Counted from the first letter of the stretch, positions 9,778 through 18,664 are shown. The stretch: 64,000 bases of DNA from Lewinellaceae bacterium (GCA_020636155.1 JACJYM010000014.1:12204-76203); one strand, 5' to 3'. The notes: a model not told the origin generated them from the sequence alone. Numbers and translations are program-made.

Positions 9778-9814
9778 AAAAAGGTATGTAATGCTAGTAT
9801 TGCATACCTTTTTT
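9778..9814 (+). terminator. Intrinsic terminator after rpsT
   Basis: A-rich sequence, then the stem GGTATG (9783-9788) pairing with CATACC (9803-9808), followed by six T residues. Flanking A and T runs extend the pairing. It lies about 55 bases after the rpsT stop. Confidence 0.85.
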
Positions 9815-9907
9815 CGTGTATTTATACTTTTTATTCTAATTAATTCTGAATGATTCTAAACTTTGTTTTTTCTAACGCCAACCCTTTATTATCATTGATA
9901 ATTTTGA

Positions 9908-9915
9908 TACATTTG
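9908..9915 (+). promoter_or_regulatory. -7 box upstream of the PaaE-like reductase gene
   Basis: TACATTTG fits TAnnTTTG and lies 15 bases before the ATG at 9931. No clear -33 TTG is present at the right distance. A start of transcription a few bases downstream would favour the ATG at 9931 over the in-frame GTG at 9928. Confidence 0.45.
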
Positions 9916-9930
9916 TGAAAAATCGTTGTG

Positions 9931-10998
9931 ATGGAATTTCACAAATTGAAGATAAAGAAAATAGTCAAAGAAACCTCTGATTCTGTAAGTGTTGAATTCG
10001 AAGTAAACGACGGATTGCTTTCGGATTGGGAATACGAACCCGGTCAATATCTAAACTTAGAAACGCATGTTGACGGCGAAAATGTCCGCAGATCCTATTC
10101 CATTTGTACTGCACCTGACGAGCAAAAACTAAAGGTATGCATTAAGCAAATTAGAGATGGATTGTTTTCAACCTTTGCAAATTCTAGGTTACAAGAAGGA
10201 GATACACTCAAAGTATCAAAACCAGATGGAGGTTTTATGATAAAACCTCACACAAATAATGAAGGCACATACTTGTTTTTTGCCGCGGGAAGTGGGATCA
10301 CTCCCATTATTTCAATGATCAAATATTTGTTAAAAAACAATATTGGAAACAACATTGTGTTGTTTTACGGTAATCGGAATACGGACAGCATTATTTTCAG
10401 AGAAGAAATTGAATCTTTAAAAAATCTGTACCTCGATAGATTCAGTGTCCATTATATACTAAGCAAAGAAATGCCCTCTAATAAATTATATAGCGGTCGT
10501 CTAAATGCTGAAAAATGTGAGGTTTTTGCCAAGTATTTTTTTGATGCCAATGATGTCATAGGTGCTTATTTATGTGGCCCGGCTTCGATGATTTTTGACA
10601 TAGAAAAGACTCTCATCAATACCGGAATTACTAAAGAAAATATTCATTTTGAACTCTTTACTACAGAGGGAATTGTAAGAAAGGAAATGGTTGAGGACTC
10701 GTCGTTTGACCCAAGTAAAGAAAGTAAAATACAGGTCAAAGTTGATGGACTTACTCTGAAATTTACACTACCATATGGCGGTGATAATATCCTCGATTCC
10801 GCTATGGAACATGGCGCCGATTTGCCTTATTCTTGCAAAGGTGGTGTATGCAGCACGTGCAAGGCAAAATTGATAAAAGGGGAGGTAAAAATGGACGTCA
10901 ATTATGCACTTGAAAAAGATGAGCTTGATTCCGGTTATATCTTGACCTGTCAATCTCACCCTAGGACGGAAGAATTGATTGTCGATTTTGATGTTTAG
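9931..10998 (+). CDS. PaaE-like FAD/NAD(P)H-dependent [2Fe-2S] oxidoreductase
   Basis: A 355-residue reductase with three modules: an FAD-binding barrel with RRSYSI near residue 48, an NAD(P)-binding domain with AAGSGITPIISMIK and YLCGPASMI, and a C-terminal plant-type [2Fe-2S] ferredoxin domain with the cysteine pattern SCKGGVCSTC plus a last Cys in LTCQSHP. This is the arrangement of PaaE and related oxygenase reductases, which pass electrons from NAD(P)H through FAD and the cluster to an oxygenase. No paaABCD-type oxygenase genes are nearby, so the electron acceptor is unknown. The ATG at 9931 is preferred to the GTG one codon earlier. The next gene starts three bases after the stop and is probably co-transcribed. 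Confidence 0.88.
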   Translation: MEFHKLKIKKIVKETSDSVSVEFEVNDGLLSDWEYEPGQYLNLETHVDGENVRRSYSICTAPDEQKLKVCIKQIRDGLFSTFANSRLQEGDTLKVSKPDGGFMIKPHTNNEGTYLFFAAGSGITPIISMIKYLLKNNIGNNIVLFYGNRNTDSIIFREEIESLKNLYLDRFSVHYILSKEMPSNKLYSGRLNAEKCEVFAKYFFDANDVIGAYLCGPASMIFDIEKTLINTGITKENIHFELFTTEGIVRKEMVEDSSFDPSKESKIQVKVDGLTLKFTLPYGGDNILDSAMEHGADLPYSCKGGVCSTCKAKLIKGEVKMDVNYALEKDELDSGYILTCQSHPRTEELIVDFDV

Positions 10999-11001
10999 CA
11001 T

Positions 11002-12159
11002 ATGATTCGCATTGCTCTTATTGAACTTCAAATGCACAATGAAGTATTAGGAGCTTTTATCAGGCATTTCGCTTCTGAGAAGCATCATCTTACGGTATTT
11101 ACAACTCCGAGAAACAAAGATTATCTCGCCGATTATTCGCAATTTGTCAATAAGTGGATAATAAAAAAAGAGCAAATTTCTGCGCAGCAATTTCTAGAAG
11201 CTCAAAAACAAAAAATAGGAAACCACGTCTTGGTTATCGTAATTTCAGCGGACGAATCTCCTTATAAAATCCTTCGAAAGACTTGGAACGCCATTACAGC
11301 CTGTGTATTACACAATGTACACACCGAACTGGGAATGAAACAATATTTGGCGAATATCAATACTCTAACGTTATTTAAAAATTGGTTAAAATCAAAAGTA
11401 TCAGAGATAGCTTCCAATAGAAATGTACTGATTGAGTCATCAGACATTCTACTAGTTCCACACGCTACAATTCTTGACAGTTTACTAGAAGAAAACTCAA
11501 TCCCTGATGACATTAAATTAAAGCTTCAAACACTTAATTTTGAATCCTTTAGACATACTCCATTCACCTTTCATAAAAATGTGATTTCCATCGTCATCCC
11601 AGGTAGTGTGAATCGCTACAGTCGAAATTATGACGAATTTGTGTATGCACTGAATAAACTGAACACGGATGAACTCAAAAAGATAAGAGTTTACTTATTA
11701 GGAAATTCTAACTCACGAGAAGGAAGAACCATTGTTAGTAAATTCAAAAAAATTCCTTTTCTAGACCTCTATTACTATCATCATGAACCGGAACAATCAG
11801 ATTATGATAAAATAATACTCAACGCGGATTTACTGATTTTACCTTTACGTGAAGTCATCACTTATGGCAATCACCTTGAAACGAGACTAAAAAGTTGTAT
11901 TTCAGGTAATTTTCATGATGTAAGCCACTACGGAAAGCCTGCGCTAGCACCGAAATTTGCAGAAATTCTTAACCACCCTCTGATTGACACTTATGGTAAT
12001 GAGGATGATTTAATCACCAAATTAAAAGAAAAAATTTCCAATATATCTATGAATAGTGAAAGGCTCGAACTATTTAATCAGTACAAGTCTAACAAGTTAA
12101 TAGAAACACAAGATCAAGTAAATAATCTGATAAAAACCTGCTTAGAACTTAAAACCTAG
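11002..12159 (+). CDS. Putative GT-B-fold glycosyltransferase-like protein
   Basis: A 385-residue soluble protein without a signal peptide. Its N-terminus (MIRIALIELQMHNEVLGAFI) and the alternation of short hydrophobic strands and helices suggest two Rossmann-like halves. A second-half start near residue 190 (NVISIVIPGSVNR) and the segments VYLLGNSNSREGR and ILNADLLILPLRE resemble the C-terminal nucleotide-sugar domain of GT-B glycosyltransferases. I do not recognise a defined family and the substrate is unknown. It begins three bases after the reductase gene. Its last 18 bases overlap the end of the convergent outer-membrane protein gene. Confidence 0.6.
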   Translation: MIRIALIELQMHNEVLGAFIRHFASEKHHLTVFTTPRNKDYLADYSQFVNKWIIKKEQISAQQFLEAQKQKIGNHVLVIVISADESPYKILRKTWNAITACVLHNVHTELGMKQYLANINTLTLFKNWLKSKVSEIASNRNVLIESSDILLVPHATILDSLLEENSIPDDIKLKLQTLNFESFRHTPFTFHKNVISIVIPGSVNRYSRNYDEFVYALNKLNTDELKKIRVYLLGNSNSREGRTIVSKFKKIPFLDLYYYHHEPEQSDYDKIILNADLLILPLREVITYGNHLETRLKSCISGNFHDVSHYGKPALAPKFAEILNHPLIDTYGNEDDLITKLKEKISNISMNSERLELFNQYKSNKLIETQDQVNNLIKTCLELKT

Positions 12160-12999
12160 TGAAACTTCAAAACCAAAATTTTTATCATTGGTGGTCTTAT
12201 GAATTGCATTGTCATTGGCTTCGTTGAGGGTTGAAAATGACACGTCACCTTCCGTCCTCGTAATATCTACCAAACCATAATTAAATCTCAATCCACCATA
12301 AAATCCGCGATTAAAGAAGTAGGATCCACCTACTGACACACCCGCATCAAACCATCTAAACCTATTGCCATCTTTTTCCTGATACTGGTAATAGGCTCCA
12401 GCAAAAGAAGGCAAAGTTACGACATCCTCTCCGACATAAATATGAGGAAAAAGGGTGGTAGGTGTGGTTCCGCCACCTGCAACATCACCTCCATAATTGT
12501 AGTCCAGAGATTGAGTGATAAAAATTCTATTCGGTTCGTCATAAGAGTCAAAATCTAGTGTTCCTGACCCTCTAGGAGCTACTAAAATGCCCCCATAAAC
12601 ACCGGCATGTAATTCAATTTTTTTAGTCACTTGATAATGATAGGTAATCGGTAGGCTCAGATAGGCGTTAGAAATATCTAGGTTCATTTTCATGTTGCCA
12701 TATTCGTAAAAATTACCTCCACTATACCTTATGTAATAGTAGCCCGGCCCATTGTAATTGTATTTAGAGCCAATCTGAGTGTAAAGTATTTCGAATCTCA
12801 AATAACTCTTGTCGGTCATCAACTGATTATAATTTATTCCAAAATGAAAACCAGAAGCAAACGAATACTTTTCATTAGCAGAGGCAATCACGGGTCCATT
12901 AAATTTTGAATAATTAAGACCTGCTCTGATACCTACACTTTGAGAATTCCCAAGTTGTACCACAAACCCAATCAGAAGTACTAATATTATTTTTTTCAT
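12142..12999 (-). CDS. Outer-membrane beta-barrel protein
   Basis: A 285-residue protein with the signal peptide MKKIILVLLIGFVVQLGNSQ and repeated amphipathic strands, such as GIRAGLNYSKF, YLSLPITYHYQV, GVSVGGSYFF and YGGLRFNYGLVDI. It ends in FEVSLGFKF, the terminal aromatic strand typical of outer-membrane barrels (porin-like OMP_b-brl family). The ATG at 12999 is chosen because an upstream in-frame start at 13020 would lie inside the -7 promoter box, and because the signal peptide begins there. It is a single gene whose 3' end overlaps the convergent gene by 18 bases. Ligand or pore function cannot be read from the sequence. Confidence 0.85.
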   Translation of the reverse strand: MKKIILVLLIGFVVQLGNSQSVGIRAGLNYSKFNGPVIASANEKYSFASGFHFGINYNQLMTDKSYLRFEILYTQIGSKYNYNGPGYYYIRYSGGNFYEYGNMKMNLDISNAYLSLPITYHYQVTKKIELHAGVYGGILVAPRGSGTLDFDSYDEPNRIFITQSLDYNYGGDVAGGGTTPTTLFPHIYVGEDVVTLPSFAGAYYQYQEKDGNRFRWFDAGVSVGGSYFFNRGFYGGLRFNYGLVDITRTEGDVSFSTLNEANDNAIHKTTNDKNFGFEVSLGFKF

Positions 13000-13017
13000 A
13001 TCTGCATTAAAAAACGA

Positions 13018-13046
13018 CAAAGATACGTAAATGTGCTGCTTGACAA
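13018..13046 (-). promoter_or_regulatory. Promoter of the outer-membrane barrel gene
   Basis: Minus-strand TATCTTTG (13018-13025) and TTG (13044-13046) with an 18-base spacer fit the Bacteroidota consensus. The box ends about 18 bases before the ATG at 12999. Confidence 0.7.
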
Positions 13047-13094
13047 TTACATATTATGATATTAAATCTCCATGATTCGTAAATATTGGAGTTA

Positions 13095-14927
13095 TTATTG
13101 GTATCCAGCTGCTTGTAATTTGAATAGTTCGGCGTACAATTTATTTTCTTCAATTAATTCCTTATGAGTCCCTAGCTCTAACACTGAACCATTTTTTAGC
13201 ACCAAAATTCTATCTGCCATTCTGACTGTACTGAAGCGATGCGAAATGATTATGGCGGTCTTACCCTTTGCTACGCCGATAAATCTCTCAAACGCTTCGT
13301 ACTCTGCCCGTGCATCTAATGCACTCGTGGGTTCGTCGAGAATAATGACCTCTGCTCTTTTCATGTAAGATCTCGCTAGTGCTATTTTTTGCCATTGCCC
13401 ACCTGAGAGTTCGACACCATTGTGAAATCTTCGACCCAATTGCTGACCATAGCCATTTTTTAGTTCCGGCAGGATTTGATCTGCAAGACTTTGTTCAGCC
13501 GCATTTTCTATGAGACTTTGATTATTGATTTCTCTGATATCCCCTACTGCTATATTCTCCTTAAATGAAAAGTTGTATCTATTAAAATCTTGAAATATGG
13601 CACCAAAAAATGTTTGATATTGCTCCAAATTATAGTCTTCAATATTCACACCATCTAGCAATATTTCACCAGAAGTCGGAGGATAAAACCTCAATATAAG
13701 CTTTATCAGAGTCGTCTTGCCAGCACCATTTTCACCGACAAAAGCCATTTTTTCACCCGCTATTATTTTAAAATTCAAATCCCTAAGAACGTATTCTTCT
13801 TTGCCGGGATATTTGAAAGACACATTTCTAAACTCAATGCCATCGACCATTTTTTTAGGCATATCAAGGTTTTTCGAGCTTCTTTCCGAATTCGATTGAA
13901 AATCCAAAAAATCAAAATAATCCTGAAGATATAAAGCACGACTAGATATAGAGGTAAACCGCTGGAATATACGCTGCATCTGAGAACTCAACCTCTGAAA
14001 CGAACCTGACAAAAAGCTCAAATCTCCTATGGTAATCACTCCCGCAATGGTTCTGATAATGATAAGGACATAAGCCGCATAATATGCTAATACTCCCAAA
14101 ATATTGAAAAATGTACTCCAAAGTGTCCTTTTGATGGCCAGGTTTCTATTGGCAAGATAATAGGCATGCGATACTTTCCTAAATCTATCAGAAATAAAAT
14201 CTGACAGGCCGAAAAGCTTTACTTCTTTAGAATATTCAATGCTCGCCCCAACGGATCTCAGATAATCAAGCTCTCTACGTTCGGTGGTCCAACTCCTAGA
14301 AAGTGAATAGCCTTGTTGACTAAATTTTAACTCGTTGATAAATGAAGGTAATACCGCAACCAATAATAGAATGATTAACCACGGTTCAAAATAAATCATC
14401 CCTGTAATCAAAGAAGCCACGGTAATAATATCCTGTCCTTGTGCAAGGATATCCGAAAGCAGACCAACCCTACCCGTAGTCTGCTGTCTTGCACGTTCCA
14501 ATTGGTCGTAAAAATCCGGATCTTCTAGTTGTGCCAATTCAACTTCCGATGTTTTTCTTATCAATTCCAATGAGCTGCTATTCGCATAGAGGTCTCCAAG
14601 AAAACCATCTGTAAGCCCTATCCCTCTCGAAAACAAATCTGACAGGAGGACTAAGAATATCTCAATGGCTACATAAGTCCACAGAAGACTGGTATTGCCC
14701 TCTGATTTTGTGAGTGCTATGATTTCGTCAATGATCAGCTTGCCTACCCAAAGCATGGATACTGGAAAGATGGATTGAAGTAGCCTGAGTATCAAATTAG
14801 TATAAAATAAAGCTGGGGAGACCTCCTTAATTTTCTTAAAAAAGCGTGGGATATACCTCAGTGAATCTTTTAAGTCTCGCCACTTAAAAGTATTTTTATT
14901 CGAAATAGAAGGTAAAATTCTTGCCAT
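13095..14927 (-). CDS. ABC exporter, fused permease and ATPase
   Basis: A 610-residue half-transporter of the MsbA/lipid-multidrug exporter type. The N-terminal half (about residues 1-340) has hydrophobic segments of a six-helix exporter domain. The C-terminal ATPase shows Walker A GENGAGKTT near residue 396, the Q-loop IFQDFNRY, the signature LSGGQWQKIALARS near 505, Walker B VIILDEPTSALD near 527 and the H-loop IISHRFSTVR near 560. All catalytic elements are intact, so a homodimer could be active. The transported substrate is unknown. The gene stands between the barrel gene downstream and the racemase gene upstream (60-base gap). Confidence 0.92.
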   Translation of the reverse strand: MARILPSISNKNTFKWRDLKDSLRYIPRFFKKIKEVSPALFYTNLILRLLQSIFPVSMLWVGKLIIDEIIALTKSEGNTSLLWTYVAIEIFLVLLSDLFSRGIGLTDGFLGDLYANSSSLELIRKTSEVELAQLEDPDFYDQLERARQQTTGRVGLLSDILAQGQDIITVASLITGMIYFEPWLIILLLVAVLPSFINELKFSQQGYSLSRSWTTERRELDYLRSVGASIEYSKEVKLFGLSDFISDRFRKVSHAYYLANRNLAIKRTLWSTFFNILGVLAYYAAYVLIIIRTIAGVITIGDLSFLSGSFQRLSSQMQRIFQRFTSISSRALYLQDYFDFLDFQSNSERSSKNLDMPKKMVDGIEFRNVSFKYPGKEEYVLRDLNFKIIAGEKMAFVGENGAGKTTLIKLILRFYPPTSGEILLDGVNIEDYNLEQYQTFFGAIFQDFNRYNFSFKENIAVGDIREINNQSLIENAAEQSLADQILPELKNGYGQQLGRRFHNGVELSGGQWQKIALARSYMKRAEVIILDEPTSALDARAEYEAFERFIGVAKGKTAIIISHRFSTVRMADRILVLKNGSVLELGTHKELIEENKLYAELFKLQAAGYQ

Positions 14928-14987
14928 GAACTAGTAAACACCATTTACGTGAATTGGGTTACATGATTTCTACAAAATATGAAATTT

Positions 14988-16058
14988 CTAAATGACCTCT
15001 TTGTCGATGTACTTAGAATTCATGAGTGAGAGTACTCCATTATAATTTGGTCTAAAAGAGATATAATCTCCCAATTTTAGTTTTTCAGGATTTTTGCCAA
15101 TATCAACCACTAAGATATCAGAACTACTGCCAACAATTTTCACGTACTTAGAAATAGGTATCAAGTATTTCGGAAGTACATCCAAAACTCCAACATCTAG
15201 AAGAGCTCTCACACTATTTTCTCCCAATTGTTCTAATTCTATATTTGGTTGTTCACCCATCATGTTTTGTCCCTGTTCTCCAGATGCAACGACGGGTTTA
15301 GTTCTTATTTCAATGACCTCTGCTCTTAAGACAAATACATCCTGCCTCATTTTTCTTATCGGCCTATCATTCATGATATCATTTCCAAAATATAATGTTT
15401 CTCCTATTCTAAAATGATTGTTACCAGCTGGCACTTGTTTTTTAGGCAAGAGTGGTAATGTAACGGACGTTCCTGCTGAGACCCATTTAATATTGGAATT
15501 AAACTTAGCGTTAATCAATTCTTTGTATAGACTCAGTTGAATGAGCTTGTCTAGTGATGGTAATATTCCATTTAGGCAATTTAAGTTAGTACCTAAACCA
15601 ATCACTTCAATATTTTTAAGTTCAAACACTTTAGAATAAAATTCCATAATATTATCTCTCATTACCCCTTCTCTAAGGTCACCCAATTCAACCATAATGA
15701 TGATTTTGTGTATCACCGATTTGTCTCTTGCCTCTTCATCGATTTTTAAAATGGTATTAATGTGTGTATTAAAACTCACATCAGCACAAGAGACTAATCG
15801 TTTAATAGAATTAATTGGTGGTGGTTTGATATAAACTCGTTGAATCTGAGGAGCCAACTTCTGAAGTTTCTCCAGATTGCTCAGCCTTGAATCCAAAACT
15901 TCATTCGGATGTAAATCGACCACTTCATTGAGAAATTTTTCATTACCACAGAGCAATTTGGTTACAATTCCCCAAGATTTATTGTAAGAGATTAATCTAT
16001 GATTGAGATAATTAAAATTATGTTGTAACGAAGCTTTATTTAGTGTAATTATTGCCAC
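14988..16058 (-). CDS. PLP-dependent ornithine/alanine racemase family protein
   Basis: A 356-residue fold-type III PLP enzyme. WGIVTKLLCGNEKFL near residue 30 carries the expected PLP-binding lysine, and DSRLSNLEKLQ, IIMVELGDLREGVM, GLGTNLNCLNG and the C-terminal VGSSSDILVVDI are landmarks of the ornithine racemase-like branch of the alanine racemase family. Members interconvert L- and D-amino acids, and ornithine is the known substrate of one characterised member; the substrate here is not certain. The gene starts two bases after the stop of a sodium:solute symporter gene, so the two are very likely translated from one mRNA and may act on the same imported amino acid. Confidence 0.85.
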   Translation of the reverse strand: MAIITLNKASLQHNFNYLNHRLISYNKSWGIVTKLLCGNEKFLNEVVDLHPNEVLDSRLSNLEKLQKLAPQIQRVYIKPPPINSIKRLVSCADVSFNTHINTILKIDEEARDKSVIHKIIIMVELGDLREGVMRDNIMEFYSKVFELKNIEVIGLGTNLNCLNGILPSLDKLIQLSLYKELINAKFNSNIKWVSAGTSVTLPLLPKKQVPAGNNHFRIGETLYFGNDIMNDRPIRKMRQDVFVLRAEVIEIRTKPVVASGEQGQNMMGEQPNIELEQLGENSVRALLDVGVLDVLPKYLIPISKYVKIVGSSSDILVVDIGKNPEKLKLGDYISFRPNYNGVLSLMNSKYIDKEVI

Positions 16059-16060
16059 TA

Positions 16061-17473
16061 TTAATTTTGTCTGATTTTTGATAATAAAATAAATACAATT
16101 AAGGAACTTAATATTCCTAATAATATGGGGTCAAATCCGAACGGGATAGGTATCTTAAAAAAGATTAATAGTAGGGTCGTAGTACCTCCCGTAATCATTG
16201 ACCATAGTGCAGCTTCGCTACTCGGTTTTTTAACCCATAGCATCGCCAGTACCGGCACTAACAACCCAGAAACCATAAATGCATAAGACATCAACATGAC
16301 ATCCAGTACGTTGGTCATAAATGCGGCGAGCAGCATCGTTAATATTCCAACAGTCAAAGTACTATATTGTGAATATCTAATTCCCTTTTTATGATGAGAG
16401 TCTATGCCAAAGATATCGGTCATTAGGTTGCCTGAGGCAGCAATCAAACAACTATCTGCCGTTGACATAATGGCAGAAAAATAGGCCGCCAGGGTAATAC
16501 CAAGAAATCCAGTAGGCAATACATGACTTAGGAGTAATGGGAGTCCCATTTCACCATCCATTCCATTGGCGCTAGCAAAACCCATATCAAGAAACATACC
16601 TTTCTCAGCTGCTACCCGTGCAAATAGACCCAATGTTACTCCCATGAATGCCATAATTGGATATTCAAATAGTCCCGCAATAAACCACGCTTTTTTGGCC
16701 GTCTTCTCATCTCGACATGCAAATATTCGTTGATAAATCGTCATTCCGACAAACCAGATTGGCACTATTGTAATTAACCAATTGGCAAATTGAATCCAAG
16801 TAATATTATTTAGACTAAAAAACTTATCTGGAAGAATAGAAAAGATTTCTTCGTAACCACCCAAAGCAAAATACGACATAGGAATGGCAATAAAAATTAG
16901 CCCAATCATTAACAATATCCACTGAAAGGTATCTGTATAAATTACCGCCTTGATGCCGCCGAACACCGTGTATGAAATGGCAACGATTCCTAAAATTAAC
17001 AATACCTGCAAATGATCTAAATTATTAAACGTGCCAGTTGCCAATTTGACTCCTGCGAGTATTTGGGATGAACTAAAACCCACATATCCAATAAAAGAAA
17101 TTATTCCTGCAATTCGTGCCACTCTCGAGCCATAAATGAGCTTTAACAACTGCGGGAAGGTCAACATGTGATTTTTATGTGCCACATTAATCACTTTAGG
17201 TATGAGTAACACCGCGGATAACCAGGCTCCGATTAAACCCGTAAATAACATCCATGAACCTGACAATCCAATGGTAAATCCAAATCCCCCCAATCCAATA
17301 GAAAATCCACCAACATCTGTCGCGACCAAAGAGAGCCCGATATGTCCGCTCCCCATGTTATTTCCACCAATAAAATAATCTTTTGAATTCTGGTTTTTCT
17401 TATGGAAATAAATGCCTATGCCAAGGATTATCAACAGATATCCTGCAAAAATTATTATATCTAATATTTTCAT
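16061..17473 (-). CDS. Sodium:solute symporter (SSS family)
   Basis: A 470-residue membrane protein with about 13 hydrophobic segments. It contains SSS family landmarks: YFIGGNNMGSGHIGLSLVATDVGG near the N-terminus, FGGIKAVIYTDTFQW in the middle, and AAYFSAIMSTADSCL around residue 340, where the last carries residues of the Na2 sodium site. The closest known group is the PutP/PanF-like importers of amino acids or other small organic anions. The tight two-base junction to the racemase gene suggests an amino acid as the solute, which is inference. Confidence 0.88.
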   Translation of the reverse strand: MKILDIIIFAGYLLIILGIGIYFHKKNQNSKDYFIGGNNMGSGHIGLSLVATDVGGFSIGLGGFGFTIGLSGSWMLFTGLIGAWLSAVLLIPKVINVAHKNHMLTFPQLLKLIYGSRVARIAGIISFIGYVGFSSSQILAGVKLATGTFNNLDHLQVLLILGIVAISYTVFGGIKAVIYTDTFQWILLMIGLIFIAIPMSYFALGGYEEIFSILPDKFFSLNNITWIQFANWLITIVPIWFVGMTIYQRIFACRDEKTAKKAWFIAGLFEYPIMAFMGVTLGLFARVAAEKGMFLDMGFASANGMDGEMGLPLLLSHVLPTGFLGITLAAYFSAIMSTADSCLIAASGNLMTDIFGIDSHHKKGIRYSQYSTLTVGILTMLLAAFMTNVLDVMLMSYAFMVSGLLVPVLAMLWVKKPSSEAALWSMITGGTTTLLLIFFKIPIPFGFDPILLGILSSLIVFILLSKIRQN

Positions 17474-17517
17474 AAACTCATTATCTACATTGAGGACATT
17501 TTATTTAACTTCCTCTC

Positions 17518-17955
17518 CTAATTGATGAGTCTCATCTCCAAATATTTATTTTTAAAACCCAGTTTTTCGTATAGAATCTTGGCAGGATTGTCAGGTTCTA
17601 CATGCAAAGCTATATCTCCATTACTCATTTCGATGGCTCTAGACATCAGTTTTTTTCCAATACCTTTGCCCCGAAAATCTTTATGAATGGCAATATAAAC
17701 CAATATATTTTCGGGAATGTATCCATCCATTCCGGTTTTATTAACCACTGTCGCTCCCACGATTTCTTGCTCATCTACTATCGTAATAATGTAACCTCCA
17801 AAAGAAGGCTGTTTTTTAAGGGCATAATCCAAAGCCTTCTCAATTAATTCTTTATCATCTCCATACTGATCTAAGTGCTTGAATAGGAAATTGACGATAT
17901 CTAAATTAATTTTGGAGCTAGGTAGATTGACCGCATCATAAACATTTAAAATCAT
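17518..17955 (-). CDS. GNAT-family N-acetyltransferase
   Basis: A 145-residue protein with the acetyl-CoA pyrophosphate-binding motif RGKGIGKKL after a strand (NILVYIAIHKDF), followed by the terminal GNAT pattern HVEPDNPAKILYEKLGF. Length and motif order match small GNAT enzymes. The acceptor is unknown. It lies 44 bases upstream of the symporter gene on the same strand, so it may be the first gene of the acetyltransferase-symporter-racemase operon. Confidence 0.88.
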   Translation of the reverse strand: MILNVYDAVNLPSSKINLDIVNFLFKHLDQYGDDKELIEKALDYALKKQPSFGGYIITIVDEQEIVGATVVNKTGMDGYIPENILVYIAIHKDFRGKGIGKKLMSRAIEMSNGDIALHVEPDNPAKILYEKLGFKNKYLEMRLIN

Positions 17956-18316
17956 GCATTCATTTTTGTTAGAAAAACGGGATAGTACGGCTTTTTTATG
18001 CTAATTCCAAAGAATTTGGCAAAAAGTACCTTCATTGGTGATGAGTTAACTAAAAATTAAATAAAATTTTACAAACATTTATTCGCCTAAAAAAATATCG
18101 CACTGGACATCAATTAGTCATCTTGACAGTAATTACTGACATGAAATTTATTTACCTGATGATAGTCAACAATGGTTGATGTGACCGTGTAAGAATAGAC
18201 TTAACTAATAAAATACATAATTCAAGTTATGCTATACAATTATACATTCCATAAAAAATGTTCAAATTATTGAAAAATATTTTTATTTTAATCCTGCCAA
18301 TTAATCATTTTTTATT
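17956..18316. other. Intergenic region between the GNAT gene and rpmE2
   Basis: About 360 AT-rich bases lie between divergent genes. It contains a perfect 12-bp palindrome CAGTAATTACTG at 18127-18138 and the small inverted repeat TCAAC-AATG-GTTGA near 18166-18179. I see no reading frame with recognisable content and no clear -7 box for the GNAT gene. Confidence 0.5.
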
Positions 18317-18330
18317 TATCTTTGCACTCC
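18317..18330 (+). promoter_or_regulatory. rpmE2 promoter -7 box with conserved start-site context
   Basis: TATCTTTG (18317-18324) followed by CACTCC repeats the rpsT promoter 14-mer exactly. A CTG at 18294-18296 stands at the -33 position, one base off TTG. The 5' leader is about 55 bases. Confidence 0.75.
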
Positions 18331-18385
18331 GTTTTATAAAAAGTAATTTTTATTGAACACAATCTAAATATTTAAAAGTAAAAAG

Positions 18386-18643
18386 ATGAAAAAGGAAACA
18401 CATCCGTCAGATTACAGATTGGTAGTTTTTAAGGATATATCTAATGACGAAGGCGTACTCGTTAAGTCTTGTGCTCCAACGAGAGAAACCGTTACTTGGA
18501 CAGATGGAAATGAATATCCTTTGGTAAAAATGGAGATCAGTTCTTTTTCTCATCCATTCTTTACCGGCAAAATGAAATTCGTTGATACAGCGGGAAGAAT
18601 TGATAAATTCAACAAGAAATTTGCCAAATTTGCCAAAAAATAA
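18386..18643 (+). CDS. rpmE2: 50S ribosomal protein bL31, type B (zinc-free)
   Basis: An 85-residue protein beginning MKKETHPSDYRLVVFKD, the mark of the type B form of bL31, with YPLVKMEISSFSHPFFTGK in the middle. It lacks the CxxC pairs of the zinc-binding type A form and keeps only one cysteine. bL31 sits on the central protuberance and bridges the subunits. In bacteria with both forms, type B is often the zinc-starvation copy; here it may be the only one, but the rest of the genome is not visible. It is monocistronic, with its own promoter and terminator. Confidence 0.95.
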   Translation: MKKETHPSDYRLVVFKDISNDEGVLVKSCAPTRETVTWTDGNEYPLVKMEISSFSHPFFTGKMKFVDTAGRIDKFNKKFAKFAKK

Positions 18644-18664
18644 AATATTTTATTTTAAAAATAC

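Noticed and set aside
12999..13020. Longer start of the outer-membrane barrel gene at 13020
   Set aside because: It would be a TTG lying in the -7 promoter box and would place seven residues before a clear signal peptide.
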